From Luteibacter jiangsuensis (GTDB lineage: Bacteria; Pseudomonadota; Gammaproteobacteria; Xanthomonadales; Rhodanobacteraceae): a DNA stretch of 64,000 nt. Below the pieces are notes generated by a model, which had not been told where the DNA came from, made no database searches, and saw only the letters and a list, made by a program, of their open reading frames with translations. The translations under genes were made by a program, and so were the position numbers. The stretch covers positions 744,001-808,000 of the forward strand of contig NZ_JAUSSK010000001.1 of assembly GCF_030812295.1 (NCBI RefSeq), in the 5' to 3' direction. Positions 25,098-34,145 of the stretch are shown here, piece after piece (the first letter of the stretch is position 1; the number at the start of each line of letters is the position of its first letter).

Positions 25098-26637
25098 AGG
25101 CCACGGTCGGATCGAGGTAACGGCTGAAGGCGGCGCCGGTCATCGGCCGGGCGAAGAAGTAGCCCTGCCCGATGTCGCAGCCGAGGTCGCGCAGCCAGTG
25201 CGCCTGCGCCTCGGTTTCCACGCCCTCGGCGATCGTACGCATGTTCAGTTTCTTGGCGAGGCCGACGATGGCCTCGGTGATTTCACGGTCGGCCAGGTTC
25301 AGCGTGCTGCCACGCACGAACGACTGGTCGATCTTGATCGTGCCCACCGGCAGTTCGCGAAGATGGCTCAGGTTCCAGTAGCCGGCGCCGAAGTCGTCGA
25401 TCAACAGGTCGAAGCCGTGCGAGCGAAGCTTCACCAACTGGCGCATGGTTTCTTCGGGCTGGCGCATCGCGGTGGATTCGGTGAGCTCGAAGCGTATCCG
25501 CATCGGGTCGACCCCGTACGAGCGCACCGCGCGATGCAAGGTGTCGACGAACGCGGGCCGGGTGAGTTCCTGCATCGACAGGTTGATCGCCACGTAGTCG
25601 ACCTGGATACCGGCGGCGTCCCAGGTCTTCAACTGGCCGAGCACCTCGCGCAACACGTATTCACCCAGGGCATGGATGAGGCCGGAGCGCTCGGCGATCG
25701 CCACGAAGACGGTCGGCGGCACGTCGCCGCGCGACGGATGGCGCCAGCGGGCCAGTGCTTCCACACCGGCCAGGGTGCCGTCGCGCAGGTTGCGCTTGGG
25801 CTGGTATTCGACGGCGAGTTCGCCCCCCTGCAAGGCTTCGCGCAACTCCACCGTGAGGGCCAGGCGTTCACGCGCCTGCTCGAGCATGCCCTCCTCGTAG
25901 AAACGGAAATCGGCCTTGCCGGTTTCCTTCACCGCGTACATCGCGGCATCGGCGTTACGGATCAGCGCGGATGCCACGTCGCCGTCCTGCGGAGCCACGG
26001 CCACGCCGATGCTCGGGCTCACCGCCACGAGCTGGCCGGCCACGTTCACCGGCTTGGACACCAGATCGAGCACCTTGCGACAGACCCGGATCAGGTTTTC
26101 CATGCCGCCATACGCCTGTACCACCACCACGAACTCGTCGCCGCCGAAACGGGATACCGTATCGCGTTCGCGTACGCTGCTGCGCAGGGAGGTGGCAACG
26201 GCGCGCAGGAAGGTATCGCCCGCCTCGTGCCCCAGGGTGTCGTTGATGGCCTTGAAGCCGTCGAGGTCGATGAACATCACCGCCAGGGAACCCGACCGCG
26301 GGGCGGCCAGCGCCTGTTCGAGTTCGCGCATGAGGTAGGCGCGGTTGGGCAGGCCGGTCAGGGTGTCGTGATAGGCATGGAAGGCCAGCGCCCGGCTCGC
26401 CTGCTCCCGGGGGTCCTCGAGCTTCGCGTGGAGGTGCCGCCGCTGGCGGACCAGCCAGGCGATGGCCAACGCGGCCAGGGCGCACACGACGATGAGCGCC
26501 ACCATCCAGCCGAGCCCGGCGCCGACCGTGCCGAACGTGTCGCAGCGGGAGACCTCGCCGGTCCCGGTTACGGACCAGCGGGCGCACTTCGATGCGGCAA
26601 GATGGATGCCGTCCTCGACGCTACGATGTGTCAGCAC
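25087..26637 (-). CDS. Membrane-bound GGDEF-EAL c-di-GMP protein
   Basis: From GTG 26637 the protein is 516 aa: one N-terminal membrane helix (GWMVALIVVCALAALAIAWL), a GGDEF domain with intact SRFGGDEFVVVV, and an EAL domain with VEALARWRHP, INLSMQEL, IRFELTES, LLIDDFGAGYWNLSHL and AEGVET, so both active sites look largely conserved. I chose this GTG because it has GGAG 6 nt upstream, overlaps the end of a short upstream ORF, and the sequence above it is Arg-rich and unlike coding sequence. An ATG at 26763 is the alternative. It overlaps the next cyclase gene. Confidence 0.88.
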   Translation of the reverse strand: MLTHRSVEDGIHLAASKCARWSVTGTGEVSRCDTFGTVGAGLGWMVALIVVCALAALAIAWLVRQRRHLHAKLEDPREQASRALAFHAYHDTLTGLPNRAYLMRELEQALAAPRSGSLAVMFIDLDGFKAINDTLGHEAGDTFLRAVATSLRSSVRERDTVSRFGGDEFVVVVQAYGGMENLIRVCRKVLDLVSKPVNVAGQLVAVSPSIGVAVAPQDGDVASALIRNADAAMYAVKETGKADFRFYEEGMLEQARERLALTVELREALQGGELAVEYQPKRNLRDGTLAGVEALARWRHPSRGDVPPTVFVAIAERSGLIHALGEYVLREVLGQLKTWDAAGIQVDYVAINLSMQELTRPAFVDTLHRAVRSYGVDPMRIRFELTESTAMRQPEETMRQLVKLRSHGFDLLIDDFGAGYWNLSHLRELPVGTIKIDQSFVRGSTLNLADREITEAIVGLAKKLNMRTIAEGVETEAQAHWLRDLGCDIGQGYFFARPMTGAAFSRYLDPTVAYAG

Positions 26638-26816
26638 ACCACGCTCCGGTCCTGCTTCCGGGACATGTCGCCGGCCAGCGTGCCTGGCTGCCAGCCTGCG
26701 GGTTCGACCCAATTCACGAATGCGGCGCGGTGGGGCCCGGGGAAAGGCCACGCACGAAGCCACTTGTCCCCTGAATTAACGGCCACCACCGCCCCCGACT
26801 TTAGCGTTACATGCAT
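26631..26816 (-). CDS. Possible small protein coupled to the GGDEF-EAL gene
   Basis: A 61-codon ORF (MHVTLKSGAVVAVNSGDKWL at the start, ending SVVC) has balanced amino-acid content, unlike the Arg-rich alternative frame. Its TGA at 26633-26631 overlaps the GTG proposed as the start of the GGDEF-EAL gene. An in-frame GTG at 26867 could extend it to 78 aa. No good ribosome-binding site is visible and no family is recognised, so it remains tentative. Confidence 0.35.
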   Translation of the reverse strand: MHVTLKSGAVVAVNSGDKWLRAWPFPGPHRAAFVNWVEPAGWQPGTLAGDMSRKQDRSVVC

Positions 26817-26890
26817 CGCATGATGCTGGGTCGGCGGAAAAACGCAAATCCGCCGATCGGCACTCACGGGCCCGGCCGGGCCCCGGCGTC

Positions 26891-28945
26891 CTACTTGTCT
26901 CCCACCGACAGGTGGCGGTCGAACCAGGCCAGGGCACGGGCGAGCACGTCGCGACGGCTGGCGTCGCGGGCAAAGCCGTGGCCTTCGCCCGGATAGACCA
27001 CCAGGGACGTCGGCACGCCCTGGGCACGCAACGCGTGCCAGAACTCGAACGACTGGGGCGCCGGCGTTTCCGCGTCACGCTCACCCACGACCACGAGGGT
27101 CGGGGTCTTCACCTGCTTGATGAAGTTGATCGCGGAACTCTTCGCGTACACACCCGGATCGTCATAGACAGAGGCACCGAAGAAAGGCTTCATCCACTGG
27201 TCGATCAGGTTCTGGCCGTAATAGCTCTGCCAGTTGGAGATGCCGGCGCCGGCGACCGCGGCGCGGAAGCGCTGCGTCTGGGTCACGCCGAACATCGTCA
27301 TGAAGCCGCCGTAGCTCCAGCCGGTGAGGCCCAGCCGCCGGTCGTCCACCGGGTGGCTCTTCTCGATCGCATCGACGCCGGCCAGCGCGTCGCGCAGGTC
27401 GCCATAGCCGAAATCCTTGCGGTTGGCCTGCACGAACGCCTCGCCCTGCCCATAGCTGCCGCGGGGATTGGGCATGAACACGAAGTAGCCCAGCGCCGAG
27501 AGCGGTGCCCCGCCGTAACCCACGCCCGGCCAGCGCGGCGTCACCGCGGCCGCTGGGCCACCGTGGATCGAGACGATCATGCCGTAGCGCTTCTTCGGGT
27601 CGTAGTTGGCCGGATACAGCAACCAGCCCTGTACGTCATGACCTTCGTTCTTCCAGGCGATCGATTCAGCCTTTCCCCAGGAAGGTTTCAGCGCGGCGTT
27701 GAACGTGGTGACCGCCTTGGGCGCCGACTGCCCGTCGAGGCTGGCGACCTGCACTTCGAAGGCCTTCTCGAACGAGCTGGCGACGAAGGCGGCCTTGCTC
27801 GCGTCGGCGCTCAGCGAGAGCGACATCGACAGGCGCCCGTCGCCGATCGTCATCGGCAGTTCGAACACGGTGGTGGACGTGGCGGGGCCGCTGACGGGCA
27901 CCGCGTAGCTCGACACCCGGCTCGCGCCAGCGGCATGTTCGCCGACCAGCAGGCGATCGGGCGCGGTCCATGCCAGCCACGCCGGAGTGGTCGCCACCCC
28001 GGGCGTCACGTCGACCGGTTCGGCGCCGCCCGCGGCCGGCACCATCCAGATGTCACCGCCGGTCGATCCCTGGTCGCTCATCAGGCCGCCGATGAAGGCG
28101 ACCCGCGACCCGTCCGGAGAGAAACGCGGCACGGCCACCTGCAAATCCTTGAGCGGACCGGAAAGCGCCACCGTATCCACGAGGGTGACCGCCCGCGCGC
28201 CGGGGGTGACCGGTTGCGCATAGAGCTTCGCCACCCACCAGTTGTTGTCGCCGGGCGGTGGCGCCGCCACGTAGGCGATCCGGCTGCTGTCTGCCGAAAA
28301 CGCGAATTCGTAGACGTGGAGGCCTGCCGGTGTCAGCGTGTGGATGGCACCCCCGCTGGCGTCGACGCTCGCTACCTGCTGTACCTCGATGCCTTCCACG
28401 CCCACCTCGCCCAACTGCGGCTTGGCGGCAGCGGTGGCGCTGGCGCGGCGGGTGGCGTTCGGGACGTAGAGGAACGCCAGGGCCTTGCCGTCGGGACGCC
28501 ATTCCAGGCCATCGATGTAGCCGGTGAGATGGGTGATCCGCCGCGGTGGCGCCTTCCTGGCGATGTCCACCACGTAGATATCCTTCTGCTTGCCCTCCTC
28601 CACGCCCGGCGCCTTGCCGGCGCAGTCGGAAAGGAAAGCAAGATGTTGCGAATCCGCTGCCCACGCGGCGGAGATTTCGCTGCAGCCTTTGCTCGCCGTG
28701 ACGCGGTGGGCGTTGCGCCCATCGGCATCGGCCACCTCGAGCACCGGCTTGCCGTCGGTCTTCACCGTCCAGGCGAGATGCTTCGCATCCGGCGACAAGG
28801 CCACGGATTCAATGGTGCGCACCTTGCCCAAGGCATCGAGGATCGCGGCGATGCGCGGGTCGTCCGCGGTTTTCGCGGGTGTGTCGGCAAAGGCGTGGCC
28901 CGCGCAGGCGAGCGCGACGGCGGCGGCGATCCACTTCGTACGCAT
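26891..28945 (-). CDS. Secreted S9-family prolyl oligopeptidase-like peptidase
   Basis: The 684-aa protein has a signal peptide (MRTKWIAAAVALACAGHAFA), an N-terminal beta-propeller that gates the active site (TolB/WD-like blades such as VALSPDAKHLAWTV and PRFSPDGSRVAFIG), and a C-terminal alpha/beta-hydrolase domain. The catalytic triad is visible as Ser in GLTGWSYGGFMT (about 540), Asp in VVGERDAETP (about 636) and His in YPGEGHGFAR (about 665). It should be a periplasmic dipeptidyl- or acylaminoacyl-peptidase. Confidence 0.92.
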   Translation of the reverse strand: MRTKWIAAAVALACAGHAFADTPAKTADDPRIAAILDALGKVRTIESVALSPDAKHLAWTVKTDGKPVLEVADADGRNAHRVTASKGCSEISAAWAADSQHLAFLSDCAGKAPGVEEGKQKDIYVVDIARKAPPRRITHLTGYIDGLEWRPDGKALAFLYVPNATRRASATAAAKPQLGEVGVEGIEVQQVASVDASGGAIHTLTPAGLHVYEFAFSADSSRIAYVAAPPPGDNNWWVAKLYAQPVTPGARAVTLVDTVALSGPLKDLQVAVPRFSPDGSRVAFIGGLMSDQGSTGGDIWMVPAAGGAEPVDVTPGVATTPAWLAWTAPDRLLVGEHAAGASRVSSYAVPVSGPATSTTVFELPMTIGDGRLSMSLSLSADASKAAFVASSFEKAFEVQVASLDGQSAPKAVTTFNAALKPSWGKAESIAWKNEGHDVQGWLLYPANYDPKKRYGMIVSIHGGPAAAVTPRWPGVGYGGAPLSALGYFVFMPNPRGSYGQGEAFVQANRKDFGYGDLRDALAGVDAIEKSHPVDDRRLGLTGWSYGGFMTMFGVTQTQRFRAAVAGAGISNWQSYYGQNLIDQWMKPFFGASVYDDPGVYAKSSAINFIKQVKTPTLVVVGERDAETPAPQSFEFWHALRAQGVPTSLVVYPGEGHGFARDASRRDVLARALAWFDRHLSVGDK

Positions 28946-29015
28946 GGGTGACCCTGGATGTGTGGGAACGCAAAAGCTAACACGTCGCTGAACGAACCCG
29001 CGAGGCTTCTTGTCG

Positions 29016-29306
29016 TCAGGCCAACAGGTGCCCGTACTCCGGGTTTCGTTCGAACCACGTCGCCGCGTAGCCGCACGCGGGAACGATCTTCCAACCGTTC
29101 GCCTCCGCGACCTGCACGGCGAAGCGGGTGAGCAGCGCGGCGATGCCTCGGCCGCCCACGGGGGACGGTACGCCGGTATGGGTGATGGTCATCGTCTTGC
29201 CGCTGAGCCGGTACTCGAGTTCGCAGGTGTGGCCATCGACCACGACGAGAAACACCTGGTTGGCGCTGTCGTGGACGATCTCCAGCGGTTTGGCGGTATC
29301 GCTCAT
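29016..29306 (-). CDS. Small GNAT-like N-acetyltransferase (YjdJ/COG2388 type)
   Basis: The 96-aa protein begins MSDTAKPLEIVHDSANQVFL with AGGAGAG before the ATG at 29306. It has the compact GNAT core: a strand GKTMTITHTGVPSPVGGRGI containing the acetyl-CoA loop, then LLTRFAVQVAEANGWKIVPA and CGYAATWFERNPEY. This matches the small stand-alone GNAT domain of the YjdJ/human GTNA type. The acceptor substrate is unknown. It is divergent from corA. Confidence 0.85.
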   Translation of the reverse strand: MSDTAKPLEIVHDSANQVFLVVVDGHTCELEYRLSGKTMTITHTGVPSPVGGRGIAALLTRFAVQVAEANGWKIVPACGYAATWFERNPEYGHLLA

Positions 29307-29423
29307 CGGTATCTCTCCTGGTCCGGCGGTCAGCATCGCTACCGCCAAGCATGCGCGCGTTCGGCCATGCATGTCATCACCGGCGTAGACTCCTCCCAGC
29401 CCAATCCAAGGACACCCGCGCAC

Positions 29424-30386
29424 GTGCTGATCATCCACGAACATGGGAAGTACACCGATCCCGTCCGCTGGACAGCGGGCATGACCAAACCCGGCGCCCC
29501 CATCTGGGTGGATCTGCTCGACCCAAACGACGACGAACGACGTTGCGCCAGCGAGATCACCGGCCTGCGCATCCCCCAACGAAACGACGTGGTGAACCTG
29601 GCGCTGTCCAGCCGCATCCGCACCGACGACGGGGCGATGTATCTGTCCATCCCCTATTTCGCCGATTCGCCCGACAACCATCATCCCGCGCCCGTGGGCA
29701 TCGTGGTCACCGGCCATGTACTGATGACCTTGCGTTTCGAGGACTCGCCCGCGTTCAAGCTGGCCAGCGACAGCTGCCAGGAACACCGCTGGGAATCCAG
29801 CGCCGATGTCCTGGCGACCTTGATCGAGGCGATCGTCAACCTGGCGGCCAAACGCATGGAAGACGTGTCCGCCGACCTGAAGAAACTCTCCGACCGGATA
29901 TTCACGGCGCAGCGTATCGGCACGCCCGCATTGCGTAACTGCATGCTGGAGGTCGGCCGCCTCGAAGGCGAGCAGGCGCGCAATCGTTCCTCGATGCTGG
30001 GCGTGCAGCGGATCGTATCGTTCGTGCGCGCGAAGAAGCCGGAGTGGATGTCCGACGACGTCGAGGTTCGCCTGCGCGTCGTGGAGCACGACCTGCGCAC
30101 GCTCGACGAGTTCGACGACCAACTCACCAACAAGCTGCAGTTCCTGCTCGACGCCAGCCTCGGCTTCATCAGCACCGACCAGAACCACGTGATGAAGGTG
30201 TTGACCGTCACCTCGGTGGCCACCATCCCGCCGGTGATCCTCGCCGGCGTATGGGGCATGAACTTCAAGAAGATGCCCGAACTGGACTGGACCTTCGGCT
30301 ACCCCATGGCCCTGGGCGCGATCGCGGTCAGCATCCTCTTGCCAGTCCTGTTCTTCAAATGGCGCGGCTGGCTGGAAGGCGACTGA
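29424..30386 (+). CDS. corA: CorA-family divalent cation transporter
   Basis: The 320-aa protein has a cytoplasmic alpha/beta and long-helix domain, then two C-terminal membrane helices, the first ending with the signature GVWGMNFKKMPELDW (GMN motif, about 287). This is the CorA/ZntB architecture for Mg2+/Co2+ or Zn2+ passage. The start is GTG 29424 with AAGGA about 10 nt upstream; no ATG gives the usual N-terminus MLIIHEHGKY. Separating CorA from ZntB would need fuller comparison. Confidence 0.9.
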   Translation: MLIIHEHGKYTDPVRWTAGMTKPGAPIWVDLLDPNDDERRCASEITGLRIPQRNDVVNLALSSRIRTDDGAMYLSIPYFADSPDNHHPAPVGIVVTGHVLMTLRFEDSPAFKLASDSCQEHRWESSADVLATLIEAIVNLAAKRMEDVSADLKKLSDRIFTAQRIGTPALRNCMLEVGRLEGEQARNRSSMLGVQRIVSFVRAKKPEWMSDDVEVRLRVVEHDLRTLDEFDDQLTNKLQFLLDASLGFISTDQNHVMKVLTVTSVATIPPVILAGVWGMNFKKMPELDWTFGYPMALGAIAVSILLPVLFFKWRGWLEGD

Positions 30387-30596
30387 CTAGCGCAACGATT
30401 CACGTTTGTGAAGACCTGAAATCGATGACTGCGTCACGATTTTCGACATCCACCCTCGTTTTGCCCTAAAGTCGGCGGCTTTCCAGCCGCTAACTCCTTT
30501 AGGAAGTCGCCGGCTGGGATTCCGGTTCGACGCACACATGGGGCCGCCTGGCGTGCCCCACTCGGGGGAGGGAGTGTCGGTGCAAGTCTGTCATCC

Positions 30597-31703
30597 ATGT
30601 CGCGACGATTCGGTCGCGCGGAAACCACGCGCATGAAGGCGCCGTGGCACAGCCCTGCTGGCGCCCCGCCCGAGTCGCGCCTGCTCGCTTCGGTGGCGGA
30701 ATTCACCCACCACCGCGATATCGACGCGCTGGACCACAGCGTGGTGCTGTCGCTGGCCGAACTCATCGCCGTCAACAGCGTCACCCTGTGCAAGCGGGGT
30801 GAAAGCCCGCAGCATCCCGTGGATTCGATCGTCGTATGTTCGCGCAAGCCAGGCGGCGGCTTCGTGATCGAGGCGCTCGATCCGACGCGGGAGGGCGACC
30901 CCCTCGACACCCTCGTCTGCGCCATGGAGACACTCGAGGCGATCAGCGACATCACCGACGACGGCAACAGCCGGCTGGTCGTCCCCATCCATCGCGAACA
31001 CGCCGCCATCGGCGCACTGATGCTCGAGGCCCCGGATTCCCTCGACAACGTTCGCTCGATGGTCGAAGGCTTCGCGCGCATCTATTGCAATTACATCGCC
31101 CTGCTCAACGAGAGCGAGCGCGACAAGCTCACCGGGCTGTACAACCGGCGCAGCTTCGAGCAACGCCTGCAGCGCCTGCTCACCCTTCAACGCCAGAAAG
31201 CGCGTGGCGCGGCGCAGGACGGGGAAGATAAACGCCGGCCGGTCGAGGAGCCCTCCCAGCTCTACCTGGCGATCCTCGATATCGACCATTTCAAGCGGAT
31301 CAACGACACCTACGGCCATGTCTATGGCGACGAGGTGATCCTCCTGCTGGCCCAGCACATGCGCGCGAGCTTTCGCCAGAGCGACGTGCTGTTCCGCTTC
31401 GGCGGCGAGGAATTCGTGATCCTGCTCGCGGCGCAGGACGAAACCGCCGTCCACCTCGTCCTCGACCGGTTCCGCCAGTTCGTCGCCGACCACGCGTTCC
31501 CGCAGGTGGGCCACGTCACCGTCAGCATCGGCTATGCGCGCATCACCGAGAACGATTACCCGGAAATCGTGCTCGACCGCGCGGACAAGGCGCTGTACTT
31601 CGCCAAGCAGAACGGCCGCGACAGCGTGCACGGCTACGAGTCGCTCACCCGCCGGGGCGAACTGGCAACGCCGGTGTCATTGGGCAGCATCGACCTCTTT
31701 TGA
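30597..31703 (+). CDS. Soluble GAF-like/GGDEF diguanylate cyclase
   Basis: The 368-aa protein lacks a signal peptide. Residues about 30-180 look like a GAF-type sensor domain (SVVLSLAELIAVNSVTLCKR and RLVVPIHREHAAIGALMLEA), and the GGDEF domain follows with KLTGLYNRRSF, LAILDIDHFKRINDTYGH and intact RFGGEEFVILL. It should be an active cyclase. ATG 30597 was used; ATG 30633 (MKAPWHSP) is possible. The 200-bp leader before it holds small hairpins but no recognised riboswitch. Confidence 0.9.
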   Translation: MSRRFGRAETTRMKAPWHSPAGAPPESRLLASVAEFTHHRDIDALDHSVVLSLAELIAVNSVTLCKRGESPQHPVDSIVVCSRKPGGGFVIEALDPTREGDPLDTLVCAMETLEAISDITDDGNSRLVVPIHREHAAIGALMLEAPDSLDNVRSMVEGFARIYCNYIALLNESERDKLTGLYNRRSFEQRLQRLLTLQRQKARGAAQDGEDKRRPVEEPSQLYLAILDIDHFKRINDTYGHVYGDEVILLLAQHMRASFRQSDVLFRFGGEEFVILLAAQDETAVHLVLDRFRQFVADHAFPQVGHVTVSIGYARITENDYPEIVLDRADKALYFAKQNGRDSVHGYESLTRRGELATPVSLGSIDLF

Positions 31704-32191
31704 GCCTTCTGTGGGCGGGCTCGGCTTCGCCCTCGCGTTGGGTTTGTGCGTCGCGGGGGAGCTGCCGGGCGCCACCCTCGGCGCGACGGTAGTCGCCGTC
31801 CCTTGGGAAGGGATGCCGCTGCGCGGCCATGTTCGATGGCTGCGCCCCGGCGGGCTCGCACGGTCGGGCGGGGGTTTCCGATTCGCCCTCCGTGGCTCAG
31901 CGGAAACGATCGGCCGTCCTGGCCGATCCCCTACGGGCCTTGTCCGCCCGTCCGTCCTCGGTTCCTAATGTCGCGCCGAGGGTGGCGCCCGGCAGCTCTC
32001 TGGACACTGGGGTGGGTTGGAGGAAAGAGCAAAGAGCACCGCTCGCCGTGCCGTTCGCCGTTTGCCGGAATCCGGGTGGGGGCTCACACGGAACGACATC
32101 CAGCAAGTGAGCGGCGTTGCTTTTGTCGCACGCCCCCCTCACGGCTCTGCCCCACCCCAACCGCGAGGGCGAAGCCGAGCCGGGCGAACAC
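31704..32191. repeat. 488-bp gene-free element of nested inverted repeats
   Basis: This segment exactly fills the gap between two convergent stop codons. An inner perfect 29-bp inverted repeat (31759-31787 and 31970-31998) is separated by 182 bp. An outer 25-bp arm (31718-31742) pairs with 32156-32181 with one bulged base. Between the inner arms are hairpins: TCCCTT/AAGGGA (31799-31813), GTTTCCG/CGGAAAC (31874-31907) and GATCGGCC/GGCCGATC around GTCCT (31908-31928). No convincing gene is present. A MITE-like or palindromic repeat, a structured RNA or a compound terminator are all possible. Confidence 0.7.
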
Positions 32192-32815
32192 CTAAGAAAT
32201 GTTCTTCCGCACCCCATATCGCCTACTAGCCGCCTTACCCTCAGGCCGGACGCGAAAAGCCAGGCTGATCCGTGGCCCTACCTTGCCGCGCATCTTCGGG
32301 ATGCCGTGGTCGTAATGGAATTGCGTGGCGTAGCTCATCGTGAGCACGCTGCCCGGTTCCATGTCGATGTCGAAGCCGCGCCGGGGTGCGTCGCGTTCGC
32401 GCAGGGTCATGCGCCGCGTGGCGCCCAGGGAAAGCAAGGCGATGGGCTGCCCCTCCGCCAGTTCCTCGATGTGATCGTTATGCGGCGCCACGCTGTCGCG
32501 GCCGTCGCGGTAGAGGTTCAGGCCCACCGAGGTGAAGCGAACGCCCGTGAGCGCGATCACCTCGAGCGCCGCCTCGCCGACGATGGCCGGCAAGGCGGGG
32601 TCGTCCAGTGCGTAATGCTGAAGCAGCCGCGGCACGTCCACGTCGCGGCCGTACATCGCACGCCGCTGTGCTTCCCAGGGGATGTCCGCCAGGAGGCTGG
32701 CGAACCAGCCGGCGGCACGCCCGGGGGAAATCACGCCGGGCTCATACACGAACCGCCCGTGCTCGTCATCGACGATCACGAGCGGTTCGGGGGCGAAGAG
32801 ACCGCCTTGGGACAT
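32192..32815 (-). CDS. AlkB-like 2-oxoglutarate/Fe(II) dioxygenase
   Basis: The 207-aa protein fits the AlkB/ALKBH2-3-like family, which repairs alkylated bases oxidatively. It shows FTSVGLNLYRDGRDSVAPHN followed by DH (the metal-binding HxD, about 135), the second metal His in FHYDHGIPK, and the 2-oxoglutarate-binding RISLAFR near the C-terminus. ATG 32815 has AAGGA just upstream; an in-frame extension to 32905 runs antisense over the sodC 3' end and was rejected. It starts 8 bp after the sodC stop. Confidence 0.88.
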   Translation of the reverse strand: MSQGGLFAPEPLVIVDDEHGRFVYEPGVISPGRAAGWFASLLADIPWEAQRRAMYGRDVDVPRLLQHYALDDPALPAIVGEAALEVIALTGVRFTSVGLNLYRDGRDSVAPHNDHIEELAEGQPIALLSLGATRRMTLRERDAPRRGFDIDMEPGSVLTMSYATQFHYDHGIPKMRGKVGPRISLAFRVRPEGKAASRRYGVRKNIS

Positions 32816-32822
32816 GGTTTCC

Positions 32823-33353
32823 TTACTTGACGACACCGCAGGCGATGCGCGCGCCACCGCCACCCAGCGGGGCGGGCTGGTCGGAATAGTTGTCGCCACC
32901 GGCATGGATCATCAGGGCATGGCCCTTCAGCGTCGCGAGCTTGGTCAGGCGCGGCGCGGTCACGGCCGTGGTGTCGGTGCCATCGGCACCCACGGTGATC
33001 TTGGGCAGGTCGCCCTCGTGGCCCATGGACGACTCCGGCCCCTCGTGCTTGCCGGTGTGTTGCGGGTCGTAATGGCCGCCGGCCGCCAGTGCCGCGCCCT
33101 TCTTCCCGTCCTTCTCGCCGGGATCGCAGCTGGGCTTCTCGTGCAGGTGGAAGCCGTGCTCGCCCGGCGGCAAGCCTTTGAGATCGGGAGTGAAGACCAG
33201 GCCACCGGCACCTTCGGTGATCGTGACCTTGCCGACCGAGGCACCCGTGCCGTCGGCGGTGACGAGGGTCATGGGCACCACGACGCTCTTGTCGGCGGCC
33301 TGGGCGGCCACGCACACGCACAACCCAGCCACGGCGATGGCGATTCGTTTCAT
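32823..33353 (-). CDS. sodC: Periplasmic Cu/Zn superoxide dismutase
   Basis: The 176-aa protein has a signal peptide ([20 protein letters not shown]) and SodC motifs: [15 protein letters not shown] (copper ligands), [15 protein letters not shown] (zinc region), MGHEGDLP, and [16 protein letters not shown] with the last copper His, ending [10 protein letters not shown] with the disulphide Cys. It converts periplasmic superoxide to peroxide. The AlkB-like gene follows after 7 bp, so damage defence and repair appear co-transcribed. Confidence 0.95.
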   Translation of the reverse strand: MKRIAIAVAGLCVCVAAQAADKSVVVPMTLVTADGTGASVGKVTITEGAGGLVFTPDLKGLPPGEHGFHLHEKPSCDPGEKDGKKGAALAAGGHYDPQHTGKHEGPESSMGHEGDLPKITVGADGTDTTAVTAPRLTKLATLKGHALMIHAGGDNYSDQPAPLGGGGARIACGVVK

Positions 33354-33446
33354 CTCTGTATTCCTATGAGGGCGAGGTAACCCGGGGATACTGCACCCGA
33401 TGTGGAGGGAGCGTCCATAACGAAACCGCCGAGGGTCGGGGGCGGT

Positions 33447-34145
33447 TCAGCCGAAGATTCTTGCCGTGTCTTCCACCGTCAGCAGGCGCCATTCGCCGGA
33501 AGACAGGCCATCCAGCGACAGGCTACCGAGTGCGATACGTTCCAGTGTCACCACGTGGTTGCCCACGGCGGCGAACATGCGGCGCGCCTGGTGATAACGC
33601 CCTTCGGTCAGCGTGAGGCGCGCATGGCGCGGGCCGAGCACCTCCAGCGCCGCGGGCTCCAGCGGTTCGGTCTCGCCCTCCAGCATCAGGGTGCCGGCGG
33701 CGAAGATCGCGGCCTCGTCGCCGCGCAGGTCCTCGGCCAGGGTCGCCTCGTACACCTTCGCCACCGCGGCCTTCGGCGAGATGATCCGGTGCAGGAGCTG
33801 CCCGTCGTCGGTGAACAGGAGCAGCCCCGACGTATCGCGATCCAGCCGGCCCACGGTCGACAGCACCGGATTGCGCAAGGCGAAACGCGGCGGCAGGAGG
33901 TCGTAGACCAGCCTGCCCACATCCTTGCGCGAGCAGGTGTAGCCGGTTGGCTTGTTGAGCATCAGCAACATGCCCTGCGGCGGATCCAGCGGCTCTCCCT
34001 CGAAGCGCACCTCGGCGTGCTCGACCTTGTCGTCCGCATACAGCACCTCGCCCGCCGCATCCGTGACCAGCCCCTCGCGGAACATGGCCGCGACCTGCTT
34101 CCGGCTGCCATAGCCGAGATTCGCCAGGAGGCGTACGAGTTTCAT
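33447..34145 (-). CDS. rsuA: 16S rRNA pseudouridine synthase RsuA-like
   Basis: The 232-aa protein has an N-terminal S4-like RNA-binding part (MKLVRLLANLGYGSRKQVAA) and the RsuA/RluB catalytic domain with the key Asp in VGRLDRDTSGLLLFT (about 100). KVYEATL and EGRYHQARRMFAAVGN are typical. RsuA forms pseudouridine 516 of 16S rRNA. Its ATG overlaps the stop of the RsmC-like gene as ATGA, so the two rRNA-modification genes are translationally coupled. Confidence 0.93.
   Translation of the reverse strand: MKLVRLLANLGYGSRKQVAAMFREGLVTDAAGEVLYADDKVEHAEVRFEGEPLDPPQGMLLMLNKPTGYTCSRKDVGRLVYDLLPPRFALRNPVLSTVGRLDRDTSGLLLFTDDGQLLHRIISPKAAVAKVYEATLAEDLRGDEAAIFAAGTLMLEGETEPLEPAALEVLGPRHARLTLTEGRYHQARRMFAAVGNHVVTLERIALGSLSLDGLSSGEWRLLTVEDTARIFG

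Noticed and set aside
30387-30596. Possible c-di-GMP riboswitch before the GAF-GGDEF gene
   Set aside because: Small hairpins are present but I could not find the conserved core of GEMM-type riboswitches.
31645-31830. Short minus-strand frames inside the inverted-repeat element
   Set aside because: Arg/Gly/Pro-rich frames over palindromic DNA with no ribosome-binding site; more likely by-products of the repeat.
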